From assembly GCF_018408575.1 (NCBI RefSeq), contig NZ_AP023418.1, forward strand, positions 186,001 to 250,000: 64,000 nucleotides of DNA, read 5' to 3'. This document shows positions 41,777 to 51,172 of the stretch, piece after piece (the first letter of the stretch is position 1; each line of letters opens with the position of its first letter). Origin of the DNA: Vescimonas coprocola (GTDB lineage: Bacteria; Bacillota; Clostridia; Oscillospirales; Oscillospiraceae). Position numbers and translations under genes: made by a program. Below the pieces are notes generated by a model, which ran no database searches, was not told where the DNA came from, and saw only the letters and a list, made by a program, of their open reading frames with translations.

Positions 41777-42872
41777 CGTCGAAGTCGTCGGCGGATACAT
41801 CCACCGCACGGCCTGCGGCCCGTGCCGCCACCTTGGACTGATTGCTCATCAGCTTGTGGAAGTCCCGGCGGATGTTGGCCTCCAGTGCATCGGCCTCGTC
41901 GGGATGATCCCGCAGATACTGCTTGGCGGCATCACGGCCTTGCCCCAGGCGCACCTCGCCCATGTTGAACCAGGAGCCGCTCTTCTGTACCAGATCCAGC
42001 TTCACGCCCAGATCCAGCATCTCGCCCAGCTTGCTGATGCCCTCGCCGTACATGATGTCGAACTCCGCTTCCCGGAAGGGGGGCGCCACCTTGTTCTTGA
42101 CCACCTTGGCACGGGTGCGGTTGCCGATCATCTCGCCGCCGGACTTCAGCGTCTCGATGCGGCGTACATCGATGCGGACGGAGGCGTAGAACTTCAGCGC
42201 CCGACCGCCGGTGGTGACCTCCGGGTTGCCGTACATAACGCCCACCTTTTCCCGCAGCTGGTTGATGAAGATGACCACGGTATTGGTCTTGGCGATGATG
42301 CCCGTCAGCTTCCGCAGCGCCTGACTCATGAGCCGGGCATGGAGCCCCACGAAGCTGTCACCCATCTCACCCTCGATCTCGGCACGGGGGACCAGAGCGG
42401 CCACGGAGTCCACCACCACCACGTCGATGGCCCCGGAGCGCACCAGCGCCTCGGTGATCTCCAGCGCCTGCTCACCGGTGTCCGGCTGGGAGATGAGCAT
42501 ATCCTCGATCTTCACCCCCAGCGCACGGGCATAGGTGGGATCCAGAGCGTGCTCGGCATCCACGAAGGCCACCTCGCCGCCCATTTTCTGGGCCTGCGCC
42601 AGAACGTGCAGAGCCAGCGTGGTCTTACCGGAGGACTCAGGCCCATAGATCTCGATGATGCGGCCACGGGGTACGCCGCCGATGCCCAGCGCCAGATCCA
42701 GCGCCAGAGAGCCGGTGGGGATAGCCTCCACATTGGGCTGCACATTGTCGCCGTAGCGCATGATAGAGCCCTTGCCGTAGGTTTTTTCGATTTGCTGCAT
42801 GGCGGTCTCCAGCGCCTTTTTCTTGTCGGAGACCACGGGAGCAGCTATCGAGCTGTCTTTCTTCGCTGCCAT
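41766..42872 (-). CDS. recA: Recombinase RecA
   Basis: A 368-residue DNA-strand-exchange ATPase for recombination and SOS induction. Walker [10 protein letters not shown], Walker [13 protein letters not shown], and the DNA-binding loops ([20 protein letters not shown] region, then [19 protein letters not shown]) are intact, with no intein. AGGAGG lies 7 bases before the chosen ATG (MAAKKDSS); a frame 54 bases longer is not supported. The acidic tail ends DDFDDAD. recX follows with overlap. Confidence 0.98.
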   Translation of the reverse strand: MAAKKDSSIAAPVVSDKKKALETAMQQIEKTYGKGSIMRYGDNVQPNVEAIPTGSLALDLALGIGGVPRGRIIEIYGPESSGKTTLALHVLAQAQKMGGEVAFVDAEHALDPTYARALGVKIEDMLISQPDTGEQALEITEALVRSGAIDVVVVDSVAALVPRAEIEGEMGDSFVGLHARLMSQALRKLTGIIAKTNTVVIFINQLREKVGVMYGNPEVTTGGRALKFYASVRIDVRRIETLKSGGEMIGNRTRAKVVKNKVAPPFREAEFDIMYGEGISKLGEMLDLGVKLDLVQKSGSWFNMGEVRLGQGRDAAKQYLRDHPDEADALEANIRRDFHKLMSNQSKVAARAAGRAVDVSADDFDDAD

Positions 42873-42953
42873 GTTTCTTCCTCCTGTATCAATGAAAATT
42901 TTCGTGGTAAATGGGCAGAGGCCCATCGATTTACAAAGTCGTTTCGCCGGTCA

Positions 42954-43832
42954 TCAGGCGTCGGCATAGACCTCCCGATAGCGCAGGCCCGTCACCACAC
43001 GGGGGATGCCCGCCGGATCCGGCAGGATCTCCAGCTCACCGAAGCCCTCGCCTCGCATGAGCCGCAGCACGTCGTCGGCCTGCCCGATGCCCACCTCGAA
43101 GGCCAGGCGGCTTCCGGTGTGCAGCACGTCCCGCCAGCGGCGGCAGACGCTGCGGTAGAAGTCCAGCCCGTCGGTCCCGCCGTCCAGCGCCAGATGGGGC
43201 TCATAGTCCCGGACGGAGACGTCCAGTCCGGCGATGTCCCCGGAGGGAATGTAGGGGGGGTTGCACACCAGACAGTCAAAATCCCCCAGCCGGGGAGGCG
43301 GATCGGACAGAGCGTCCATCTTTAAGGACACCACCTGTCCGCTGAGACTGTTGCGGCGGATATTCTGGCGGCAGATCCGCAAGGCCCCCTCGTCCAGCTC
43401 CCCCAGCACCACCCGTGCGCCGGGGACCTGACTGGCGATGGCCAGACCGATGCAGCCGGAGCCGGCACACAGATCCAGCACCCGGCACTCCGGCAGGGGC
43501 CGCAGCCACGCTACCACGTGGTCCACCAGCGTCTCCGTGTCCGGACGGGGGATCAGCACGCTTTCGGAGATGTCCAGCGGCAGCCCGTAGAACTCCCACT
43601 CCCCGATGAGGTAGGCCACCGGCTCCCCTGCCAGATGGCGGCGCACCAGATCCTTCGCCCGCTCCTCGATGGCCGGAGGGACATACAACTGCCCATCCTG
43701 CACCAGCTGGCTGCGGGTCTTGCCGGAGGCGAAGCACATCAGCTCACGGGCCTCCAGCGTGGCGGCCTCGATGCCCGCCCGGCGGAGAGTCTGCCGGATA
43801 TCCATATACAAATTGTTGTAAGTAGTCGCCAT
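42954..43832 (-). CDS. prmC: Release factor glutamine methyltransferase
   Basis: A 292-residue SAM methyltransferase that modifies the GGQ glutamine of RF1/RF2. An N-terminal helical domain precedes the Rossmann domain with motif I VLDLCAGSGCIGLAIA and the substrate-binding VCNPPYIPSGDI. The ATG giving MATTYNNLY has GGAG upstream; an earlier ATG 18 bases up lacks a site. It sits just after the DUF1385 gene, an arrangement frequent in Firmicutes where these flank prfA. Confidence 0.93.
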   Translation of the reverse strand: MATTYNNLYMDIRQTLRRAGIEAATLEARELMCFASGKTRSQLVQDGQLYVPPAIEERAKDLVRRHLAGEPVAYLIGEWEFYGLPLDISESVLIPRPDTETLVDHVVAWLRPLPECRVLDLCAGSGCIGLAIASQVPGARVVLGELDEGALRICRQNIRRNSLSGQVVSLKMDALSDPPPRLGDFDCLVCNPPYIPSGDIAGLDVSVRDYEPHLALDGGTDGLDFYRSVCRRWRDVLHTGSRLAFEVGIGQADDVLRLMRGEGFGELEILPDPAGIPRVVTGLRYREVYADA

Positions 43833-43887
43833 AATACGCTCCGTTGTCATATTTTGGGCTTTTCAGGGGAGAACGGCCGGGAATTTC

Positions 43888-44835
43888 TCACCAGCGATCC
43901 TTGTTCTTCTCCTCCGGCAGCACCAGCTTCAAGGCCTCAATGGCCACCTCCAGCATGGAGTCGTCCGGCTCGTTGACGGTGAAATTCTGGAGCCACATAC
44001 CGGGGGCAGACAGCACCCGTGTGAGGGCGTTGTCGTGCCGCCCCACCAGCCGGTTGAATTCATAGGTGATGCCCACCACCGGGATCAGCAGCAGCAGATG
44101 CATCCCGATACGGACCCAGATGTTCTGCCAGTTGACGTAGCTGAAAACGATGCTGCTGCACAGGATGGACACGATGATGACCACAAAGAGGAAGCTGGTG
44201 CCGCAGCGGGGATGATGCTTGGGCTGGATGCGGGCGTTTTCCACCGTCAGGGGCAGGCCCGCCTCATAGCAGAAAATGGTCTTGTGTTCGGCACCGTGGT
44301 AGCAGAATACCCGGCGCACATCCTTCTGCTTGGAGCAGAGGATCAGATAGGCCAGAAAGATAGCCACCTTGATGACGCCCTCAATGAGATTGTGGAGGGC
44401 GGCGTTCTGTGCGTGGAACAGCCCGGCCACGAAGGTGGGCAGCAGCATGAACAGCACCAGCGTCATACCCAGCGACAGCAGCACCGACACCCATACCAGC
44501 ACGTTCTGGAGCTTTTCTGCCGGAACGTGCTTTTCCAGCCACAGGTCCAGCTTGGAGGGCTGGGCGGCCTCGTCGTCGGGGAAGTAGTCCGCCGAGAACA
44601 TCAGGGCCTTGACGCCCCGGATCATGGAGTCCAGAAAGGTCACGGCCCCCCGCAGAATGGGAAGGCCCAGAATGGGGTATTTGTCCTTGATAAGTGTCAG
44701 CTCCTCCACCTTGGTCACAAGGCCCTCCGGGGAGCGCACCACAATGGCCTGCTTCTCCGGGCCACGCATGAGGATGCCCTCGATGAGGGCCTGTCCGCCG
44801 ATGGAGGTGCGGAATGTACCGGGTTTGTGTTCCAT
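43888..44835 (-). CDS. DUF1385 membrane protein (YqhQ-like)
   Basis: A 315-residue protein with the DUF1385 hallmarks: SIGGQALIEGILMRGPEKQA at the start, VFCYHGAEHKTIFCYEAG and PRCGTSFLFVVII in the middle, and several membrane helices. Conserved His/Cys residues (YHGAEH, HHPRCGTS) suggest metal binding. The gene family is widely linked to prmC-prfA in Firmicutes, as it is to prmC here, but its role is unknown. Confidence 0.9.
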   Translation of the reverse strand: MEHKPGTFRTSIGGQALIEGILMRGPEKQAIVVRSPEGLVTKVEELTLIKDKYPILGLPILRGAVTFLDSMIRGVKALMFSADYFPDDEAAQPSKLDLWLEKHVPAEKLQNVLVWVSVLLSLGMTLVLFMLLPTFVAGLFHAQNAALHNLIEGVIKVAIFLAYLILCSKQKDVRRVFCYHGAEHKTIFCYEAGLPLTVENARIQPKHHPRCGTSFLFVVIIVSILCSSIVFSYVNWQNIWVRIGMHLLLLIPVVGITYEFNRLVGRHDNALTRVLSAPGMWLQNFTVNEPDDSMLEVAIEALKLVLPEEKNKDRW

Positions 44836-44902
44836 AGACGATGTAAGTTCCTTTCCGTAAGTATAGCACTTGCTCGAATGAAATGCAACAACTGTTCTAT
44901 TT

Positions 44903-46330
44903 CTATCGATGCTCCGTGTGGGGCGGAATGGGCAGGGTAATGGTCACCAGAGCGCCGCCGCCGTCGGCGTTGCCGATCTCGAAGGTGCCGCCGTGGCGGG
45001 TGATGATCTCATCGCACACCGCCAGACCGATGCCGCTGCCACGGGCCTTGGAGGAGCCCTTGTAGAATTTCTGCTTCACATAGGGCAGCTCCGCCGGGGG
45101 GATGCCGGGCCCGAAGTCCCGGATGCGGATGACATAGTTGTCCGCCTCCCGCCGCAGGGAGGCGATGATACGCTTGCCGGAGCCGCCGTGCTTGGCGGCG
45201 TTGTCCAGTACGTTGCACAGCACCTGCTTCAGCCGTTCCGGATCGCCGGGGATAGGATCGGTGTACAGTTCGCCGTCGTCGTCATACTCCAGACGGATGC
45301 CGTCCTGTCGGAACAGCTCCTGATAGGTGTAAACGGCGTCCTCGAACTCCGTCTGCAGGTCCACGTCCTCGATGCGGAGGGTAAAACGACCGTCCTGCAT
45401 CTTGGAGAACTCCAGCAGTTCCTCCACCATGTTGGTGAGTCGGCGGGATTCCTTGAGGATAATGTGCAGGCCCCGGCGCAGCTGAGCGGGATCGTCGTCC
45501 TCCAGCAGTGTCTCGCTCCAACCATTGATGGCCGTCAGGGGGGTGCGGAGCTCGTGGGACACGGAGGAGATGAACTCCGTCTGGATTTTCTCACTCTGGC
45601 TGATTTTCAGGGACATATCGTTGATGTTGTCCACCAGCTCCCCCATCTCATCGGTGTAGGGGTTGGGCAGCTGGATGCCGTAGCTGCCGCCGGAGATGCG
45701 CTTGGCGGCGTCCGTCACCTCAGCCACCGGGGCCACCACGCTGTTGATGAACAGCAGACTGGAGATCAGCACCAGACAGATGACCCCGGCGATGATGGCG
45801 CTGATGATGAGGATGGTCAGAAGGATCTGATGGTCGATCTGCCGGGTGGCGGTGACGTAGCGCATAAAGGCCACCGTGGAGCCGTTGAACTTCAGGGGTG
45901 TAGTGACGGCCATCACCGACTCGCCGGTGACGGGGTCCTTACCGCTGAATACCTCGATGCTGCCGCTCTCCAGCGCCCGTGCGAGCTCCGGGGTCTGGGG
46001 AGCCGTGCCTGCGGCCACGCCCTGAGTGGAGTTATCCACCCGGCCGTAGAGATTCAGGAATTGCAGCTCGATGCGGGTGCTGTCGAAGCTGGCGGCGTAC
46101 AGTGAGGCGTTGCGGTAGTACTCGCTGTAGCTGCTCATGCTGTAAGAGTTGAAGTAGTCGGCGCCGGCCTTGGCCTTGGCCTCCAGCGTGGAGCGGGCGG
46201 AGCCGTAGTAGTTGTTGGCCACGGTGGCCGAGGCCAGAATGGCCGCCAGCACCAGTATCAGGATCACAGGCCCCACGCTGTTGAGGATCCAGCGCTTTCG
46301 CAGGCCCTGTATTCGCAGACGCTCCTTCAT
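44903..46330 (-). CDS. Membrane sensor histidine kinase
   Basis: A 475-residue two-component sensor. Two membrane helices (residues 17-36 and about 170-195) flank an extracytoplasmic domain, followed by a HAMP domain (VVAPVAEVTDAAKRISGGSY). The dimerisation helix has H-box SSVSHELRTPLTAINGWSE, then N-box LCNVLDNAAKHGG, G1 IRDFGPGIPP and G2 GSGIGLAVC. AAGGAGG lies 8 bases before the ATG. It works with the response regulator 28 bases upstream and resembles WalK-type kinases. Confidence 0.94.
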   Translation of the reverse strand: MKERLRIQGLRKRWILNSVGPVILILVLAAILASATVANNYYGSARSTLEAKAKAGADYFNSYSMSSYSEYYRNASLYAASFDSTRIELQFLNLYGRVDNSTQGVAAGTAPQTPELARALESGSIEVFSGKDPVTGESVMAVTTPLKFNGSTVAFMRYVTATRQIDHQILLTILIISAIIAGVICLVLISSLLFINSVVAPVAEVTDAAKRISGGSYGIQLPNPYTDEMGELVDNINDMSLKISQSEKIQTEFISSVSHELRTPLTAINGWSETLLEDDDPAQLRRGLHIILKESRRLTNMVEELLEFSKMQDGRFTLRIEDVDLQTEFEDAVYTYQELFRQDGIRLEYDDDGELYTDPIPGDPERLKQVLCNVLDNAAKHGGSGKRIIASLRREADNYVIRIRDFGPGIPPAELPYVKQKFYKGSSKARGSGIGLAVCDEIITRHGGTFEIGNADGGGALVTITLPIPPHTEHR

Positions 46331-46358
46331 GGACCGTCACCTCCTTGCTGCGGGGCCA

Positions 46359-47045
46359 TCAGGCGTCCCACTTGTAGCCGTAGCCCCATACAGTGCTGAT
46401 GAAAGTGGGGTTGGTGGCGTTGTCCTCGATCTTCAGCCGCAGGCGGCGGATGTTCACGTCCACGATCTTCAGCTCACCGAAGTAATCCCGGCCCCACACC
46501 AGATCCAGAATCTCCTCACGGGACAGGGCCTTGCCGGGATTCTCCATGAACATCCGCATGATGGAGTACTCCACCTGCGTCAGCTTCACGGGCTTGCCGT
46601 TCTTTTCCAGCGTGCGGTTGCGGGTGTTCAGCAGGAAGGGGGGCTGGCTGATCTCGCCGGAGTGCTCCTCCATGCTGCCGCCGCTGCGGCGCATGAGGGC
46701 GTCCACCCGTGCCGTCAGCTCGGCGGGGGAGAAGGGCTTAGTGACGTAGTCGTCGGCTCCGGTCATCAGGCCCGTGACCTTGTCCATCTCCTGTGAGCGG
46801 GCGGTGAGCATGATGATGCCGATGCGGGAGTTGGTGGCCCGGATGCGGCGGCATACCTCGAAGCCGTCGATGCCGGGGAGCATCACATCCAGCAGCGCCA
46901 CACGGATATCGCTGTGCTGCTGCAGCATCTCCAGCGCCTCCTCGCCGGTGCCTGCCTCGATGACCTCATAACCGGCACGGCGCAGATTGATGACGATAAA
47001 GCTGCGGATGCTGGATTCATCCTCCAGAACCAGAACTTTTTTCAT
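46359..47045 (-). CDS. OmpR-family response regulator
   Basis: A 228-residue regulator. The receiver domain has acidic pair EDE, phosphoacceptor Asp in VALLDVMLPGIDG, and the switch Lys in DDYVTKPFSPAEL. The C-terminal winged helix (LTQVEYSIMRMFMENPGKAL, then VDVNIRRLRLKIEDNA) binds DNA. It pairs with the downstream kinase gene; the lipoprotein gene upstream is probably in the same operon and may be part of the signalling or its target. Confidence 0.95.
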   Translation of the reverse strand: MKKVLVLEDESSIRSFIVINLRRAGYEVIEAGTGEEALEMLQQHSDIRVALLDVMLPGIDGFEVCRRIRATNSRIGIIMLTARSQEMDKVTGLMTGADDYVTKPFSPAELTARVDALMRRSGGSMEEHSGEISQPPFLLNTRNRTLEKNGKPVKLTQVEYSIMRMFMENPGKALSREEILDLVWGRDYFGELKIVDVNIRRLRLKIEDNATNPTFISTVWGYGYKWDA

Positions 47046-47065
47046 AAGCTACTCCTTCTATGTCG

Positions 47066-48370
47066 TTAGTTGGCGTCCCAAGAGTGGACGATCAGGTTGA
47101 AATTATGACGCAGCGCTTCCTCATCCAGCGAATAGATCTCACTGAGGGTCTCGGCGGCGTAAATGGTGCCGGTGCGGCGCCTGAGTACCACCCGATTGCC
47201 CCGGAGGGCCCGCCGCTCCCGGTTTTCGCCGGTAAGGGCGCAGATACTCAGGGCCTTCTCCCCCTGCACCGACAACGTTACCTGCGTCTCACCGATACCG
47301 GCGTCCGAGGCGAGAGCGGTGACATCGCCCGTCCAATCCTCCGGCAGGATAAAGTACCAGCCGCCGGACAGGCAGTGATAGGTGCGCTCCACGGTGGCAA
47401 GGCCGTCGGGCCGGTACTGCTCCCAAAAGACCATGCCGTCGGCCTGCTTGGTGTCGGAGACAGAGCTGTCGGGCCGGGGAAGCTCCGTGATGCCGTCGCC
47501 GTTGATGTCCTGCGGCGTCAGCTGACGATAGGGAGCCGTGGCGGTGGAGAGCCCCGTGCTGCGGTCCAGCGCAGCGTTGACGAGCCCGGCGTCTTCCTGC
47601 CAGACGAGGATATCCGTCACGGCGATGCCTTGGCTGTTGATGCCGGTGATGAACACCGCCGGGGTGTCCTGATCCAGCTTGCCGGTGACCACGCTGCCCT
47701 GATTCAGCTCCGCCATGGTGCTGGATAGGGTGCAGCGGTGGGAGACGGACAGCGCCCCCTCCTGCCAGCTGCAAAACTCCGCCACCGGCTGGTTGTCGCT
47801 GTTGGTTCGCAGCAGCAGAAGGCTGGGGATGCCGTCGCCGTTGAGCTCCTGAAAGGACAGGCGGGTGTAGTTGCTCTGCATCAGCTGCACCGGGCCGGGC
47901 CGCATATCGTAGACGGTGACGGTCTGGACGTCGGAGCTGATCTTCCATCCTACGATCAGCTCCTTCCGACCGTCGCCGGTGAGATCCTCATAGTAGATGG
48001 AGTCGATGGCGGTGCCGCTGCTCTCGATGATGGAGGCCAGCTCATAGCTGTCCTCACGGGAGTGGAACACGTAAATTTTCAGGGGCTTTTCACCGTTGCT
48101 GAGGCGGAAAAAGGCCAGCGCCTCGTCCCGCCCGTCGCCGTCGATGTCCACCATCTGGAGGGACTGGATGTTCCGCCCGGAGGTGGGAGCCATGTATTCA
48201 TAGCCCTCCGACAGCAGCTGATCCAGCTGGCGGGAGAGGGTGGTGTATTCCGTGGGCAAGCGGGGCAGGGTGAACAGCTCCTCCACGGTGCTGTCCATCT
48301 GGCATCCGGCCAGCAGCAGGCAGGCCAGCAGCAACAGCCCCAACAGGGCCGGGCGTTTCAGATGTCGCAT
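47066..48370 (-). CDS. FG-GAP/VCBS-repeat lipoprotein
   Basis: A 434-residue surface lipoprotein. The start MRHLKRPALLGLLLLACLLL has AAGGAGG upstream, and the lipobox is LLAGCQ. Calcium-loop-like repeats recur: VDIDGDGRDEALAFF, EDLTGDGRKELIVGW, QELNGDGIPSLLLL and QDINGDGITELP, consistent with a beta-propeller of the integrin-alpha/VCBS type. It is 20 bases before the response regulator gene, so it may be the extracytoplasmic partner or sensor accessory of that system. No enzymatic motif is visible. Confidence 0.75.
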   Translation of the reverse strand: MRHLKRPALLGLLLLACLLLAGCQMDSTVEELFTLPRLPTEYTTLSRQLDQLLSEGYEYMAPTSGRNIQSLQMVDIDGDGRDEALAFFRLSNGEKPLKIYVFHSREDSYELASIIESSGTAIDSIYYEDLTGDGRKELIVGWKISSDVQTVTVYDMRPGPVQLMQSNYTRLSFQELNGDGIPSLLLLRTNSDNQPVAEFCSWQEGALSVSHRCTLSSTMAELNQGSVVTGKLDQDTPAVFITGINSQGIAVTDILVWQEDAGLVNAALDRSTGLSTATAPYRQLTPQDINGDGITELPRPDSSVSDTKQADGMVFWEQYRPDGLATVERTYHCLSGGWYFILPEDWTGDVTALASDAGIGETQVTLSVQGEKALSICALTGENRERRALRGNRVVLRRRTGTIYAAETLSEIYSLDEEALRHNFNLIVHSWDAN

Positions 48371-48477
48371 AGGTCCCCTCCTTATCAAACGACAATCATA
48401 CTCTTATATCATAGCACAGTTCCTGTGAAAAGGGTAGTTTTTTTTGTTTTATCCGGGGAAAACTTCAAAAAGGCCGT

Positions 48478-48506
48478 TGACAACCGCCGCCGGGGGTGCT
48501 ATATTC
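48478..48506 (+). promoter_or_regulatory. thrS promoter
   Basis: TTGACA (48478-48483) and TATATT (48501-48506) are 17 bases apart, placing the transcription start at about 48513, at the beginning of the T-box leader. Confidence 0.8.
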
Positions 48507-48512
48507 TGGGGT

Positions 48513-48764
48513 ATAAAAAAGGCATAGACGAGGAAGCTGTCCGCAGAAGGTCACAGAGAGGGTCCCCCCGTGGTGCAAGGGATCTGACGGGAAGCGGAAC
48601 GGTACCCCCTCCGAGCCGCTCGCCGAACGGAAACCAGTAGGCCGGGCCGGGTTCTCCCGTTACAGAGATCACGAGCGACGGAAAAATTTCCGTAAGCAGG
48701 GTGGAACCGTGGAGTAAAGCTATTTTACCTCACCCCTGAACCGTATCAGGGGCGGGGTTTTTTT
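48513..48764 (+). promoter_or_regulatory. T-box leader of thrS
   Basis: The T-box GGGTGGAACCGTGGAG (48699-48714) is followed by a terminator hairpin (48727-48739 with 48746-48758, one mismatch, outer part G-C rich) and a run of seven T. AGAGAG (48554-48560 region) marks stem I. The likely specifier is ACC at 48604-48606 (Thr), in the same relative place as TGC in the cysS leader. Binding of uncharged tRNA-Thr should switch the fold to antitermination and express thrS. Confidence 0.92.
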
Positions 48765-48799
48765 GTTGCCCGCCCCGACCAAGTAAGGAGGAAGCTATC

Positions 48800-50593
48800 A
48801 TGAGCGAAGAAAACAAGTACACGTTTGAAAACGAGGAGTATCGCAAGACCTATTGGCACACCTGCTCCCACGTGCTGGCTCAGGCTGTCAAGCGCCTGTG
48901 GCCGGAGGTGAAGCTGGCCATCGGCCCGTCCATCGACGGCGGTTTTTACTACGATCTGGACGCACCCTTTGCCTTCACACAGGAGAATCTGGCCCAGATC
49001 GAGGCGGAGATGCGGAAGATCTGCAAGGAGAAGCTGAAGCTGGAGCGCTTCGAACTGCCCCGTGAGGAGGCATTGAAGTTCATGGAGGAGCGGGAGGAGC
49101 CCTACAAGGTGGAGCTCATCAACGACCTGCCCGCCGACGCCCACATCTCCTTTTATAAGCAGGGCGAGTTCACTGATCTGTGCGCCGGCCCCCATCTGGA
49201 TTCCACCGGCCGCATCAAGGGCAACGGCATCAAGCTGACGGCCTGCAACGCCGCCTATTGGCGGGGCGACAGCAGCCGCCAGACCCTCCAGCGTATCTAC
49301 GGCGTGGCCTTCCCCAAGAAGGAGGAGCTGGACGCCTACCTGAAGGAGCGGGAGGAGGCTCTGAAGCGGGATCACAACAAGCTGGGCCGTGAGCTGGAGT
49401 ACTTCACCACCGTGGACTGCATCGGTCAGGGCCTGCCCATCCTGCTGCCCAAGGGCGCACGGGTCATCCAGCAGCTGCAGCGCTGGGTGGAGGACACCGA
49501 GGAGAAGGCCGGCTACCTGCTGACCAAGACCCCCCTGATGGCCAAGCGGGACCTGTATAAAATTTCCGGCCACTGGGATCACTATCTGGACGGTATGTTC
49601 GTGCTGGGCGACCCCTATGACGAGACGAAGGAGTGCTTTGCCCTGCGGCCCATGACCTGCCCCTTCCAGTATCAGGTGTATCTGAACCGCCAGCGCTCCT
49701 ACCGTGACCTGCCCATGCGGCTGGGCGAGACGTCCACCCTGTTCCGCAACGAGGATTCCGGCGAGATGCACGGCCTGATCCGTGTGCGCCAGTTCACCAT
49801 CTCCGAGGGCCATCTGGTGCTGCGTCCCGATCAGCTGGAGGAGGAGTTCAAGGGCTGCTTGGCGCTGGCCAAGTACTGCCTCGGCACCGTGGGTCTGCTG
49901 GATAAGTGTACCTTCCGGTTCTCCCAGTGGGATCCCGCCAACCCCAACAACAAGTACGAGGGTACGGCGGAGCAGTGGGATCACGCCCAGAGCACCATGG
50001 AGAAGATTTTGAAGGATCTGGACGTTCACTACTCCATCGGCATCGACGAGGCCGCCTTCTATGGCCCCAAGCTGGATATCCAGTATAAGAACGTGTACGG
50101 CAAGGAGGATACGCTGGTCACCATCCAGATCGATATGCTGCTGGCCGAGCGCTTCGGGATGTACTACATCGACGAAAACGGCAATAAGGCCCTGCCGTAT
50201 ATCATCCACCGTACCTCTCTGGGCTGCTACGAGCGGACGCTGGCCTACCTCATCGAGGAGTATGCCGGTGCGCTGCCCACCTGGATGATGCCGGAGCAGG
50301 TGCGCCTGCTGCCCATCACCGACCGGGCCGCCGACTACTGCGCCCAGCAGGCCCAGCAGCTGCGGCAAGAGGGCTTCCGGGTGGAGGTGGACAGCCGCAA
50401 CGAGAAGATCGGCAAGAAGATCCGTGAGGCCACACTGGAGAAGATCCCCTATATGCTGGTGGTGGGCGACCGGGATATGGAGGCGGGTACCGTCTCCGTC
50501 CGTACCCGTACCGGCGAGGATCTGGGTGCCATGACCGTGGCGGACTTCACCGCCATGCTCCACGAGGTGGTGGATCAGAAGCTGAAGAAGTAA
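48800..50593 (+). CDS. thrS: Threonyl-tRNA synthetase lacking the TGS domain
   Basis: A 597-residue class II synthetase. It begins directly with the editing domain (HTCSHVLAQAVKRLWPEVKL with HxxxH, and LCAGPHLDSTGRIKG with Cys/His), so the N-terminal TGS domain of about 60 residues is missing. The catalytic core has ALRPMTCPFQYQVY, EMHGLIRVRQFTISEGH and HRTSLGCYERTLAYLIEEY, followed by an anticodon-binding domain. AAGGAGG lies 7-8 bases before the ATG and no in-frame upstream start exists within the leader, so the shorter form is real. Confidence 0.96.
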   Translation: MSEENKYTFENEEYRKTYWHTCSHVLAQAVKRLWPEVKLAIGPSIDGGFYYDLDAPFAFTQENLAQIEAEMRKICKEKLKLERFELPREEALKFMEEREEPYKVELINDLPADAHISFYKQGEFTDLCAGPHLDSTGRIKGNGIKLTACNAAYWRGDSSRQTLQRIYGVAFPKKEELDAYLKEREEALKRDHNKLGRELEYFTTVDCIGQGLPILLPKGARVIQQLQRWVEDTEEKAGYLLTKTPLMAKRDLYKISGHWDHYLDGMFVLGDPYDETKECFALRPMTCPFQYQVYLNRQRSYRDLPMRLGETSTLFRNEDSGEMHGLIRVRQFTISEGHLVLRPDQLEEEFKGCLALAKYCLGTVGLLDKCTFRFSQWDPANPNNKYEGTAEQWDHAQSTMEKILKDLDVHYSIGIDEAAFYGPKLDIQYKNVYGKEDTLVTIQIDMLLAERFGMYYIDENGNKALPYIIHRTSLGCYERTLAYLIEEYAGALPTWMMPEQVRLLPITDRAADYCAQQAQQLRQEGFRVEVDSRNEKIGKKIREATLEKIPYMLVVGDRDMEAGTVSVRTRTGEDLGAMTVADFTAMLHEVVDQKLKK

Positions 50594-50641
50594 GCCCCAT
50601 CCGGGAATTTAGCGAAATGTGATAAAAAGAGCGGCGCGCCA

Positions 50642-50750
50642 GTGTGAAGCGCCCCCAAAGTTAGACAAAATAAGAATTAAGCGATCTGAACGGTCTGAAT
50701 CCTGTACTGCACAGGGCTCAGGCCGTTTAGTTTTCATTTGATTCTGTGGT
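50642..50750 (-). mobile_element. IS3-family (IS150-like) 3' end relic
   Basis: Read on the minus strand, 50745-50677 translates as RIK-stop-KLNGLSPVQYRIQTVQIA-stop, which matches the C-terminus of IS3-family OrfB integrases (NGLSPVQYR). An in-frame TGA interrupts it. Next to it, GAAGCGCCCCCAAAGTTAG is typical of an IS150-group terminal sequence. Only about 110 bases remain, so an old insertion after thrS was mostly deleted. Confidence 0.72.
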
Positions 50751-51172
50751 TATTGTATTACGCAAAGGGATGTTCGCAGGTAACGGCATCGTTCATCTGC
50801 GACAAATCTCTCCATTCGCATACCCTCCCGTTCCTTTCTGTAATCACAGCAGCAGGAGGAATAGCGGAAATCGAATGTGCGGATAGTAAAAAGCGCCGTC
50901 CCGGAATCGCTTCCAAGACGGCGCTTTTCTGCTGCGGATCAGAGCGAACACTTTACGGCGAAACCGCCGCTGAAGAAATAGGTGTTCGTCCAATCCCTGT
51001 TTGATGGAGCAGGGGCCTCCAAGGATGCCCCCCTCTGATGCTCCGGTTTCGCCTTCAAAGGCCATTTCGATAGGATAGGTGCTTGCTTGCCAGAGGCGAT
51101 GCAATGGTGCGCAGAATGTGCCGGCTTACGATGTTTTTTTCTTCATCGTAGACACTTTCTGAAAATCTTGGG
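50751..51172. other. Gap of 420 bases after the IS relic; one terminator, no convincing gene
   Basis: Open frames here are short and lack convincing ribosome sites or family motifs. A 12-bp perfect stem (50889-50900 with 50917-50928), AAAAGCGCCGTC/GACGGCGCTTTT, could terminate in either direction. Base composition is mixed compared with the flanking genes. It may be leftover mobile DNA linked to the IS relic. Confidence 0.5.

Noticed and set aside
44903-47045. Naming the two-component system WalRK
   Set aside because: The kinase lacks a recognisable PAS domain and the usual walHIJ neighbours are absent, so the specific name is not justified.
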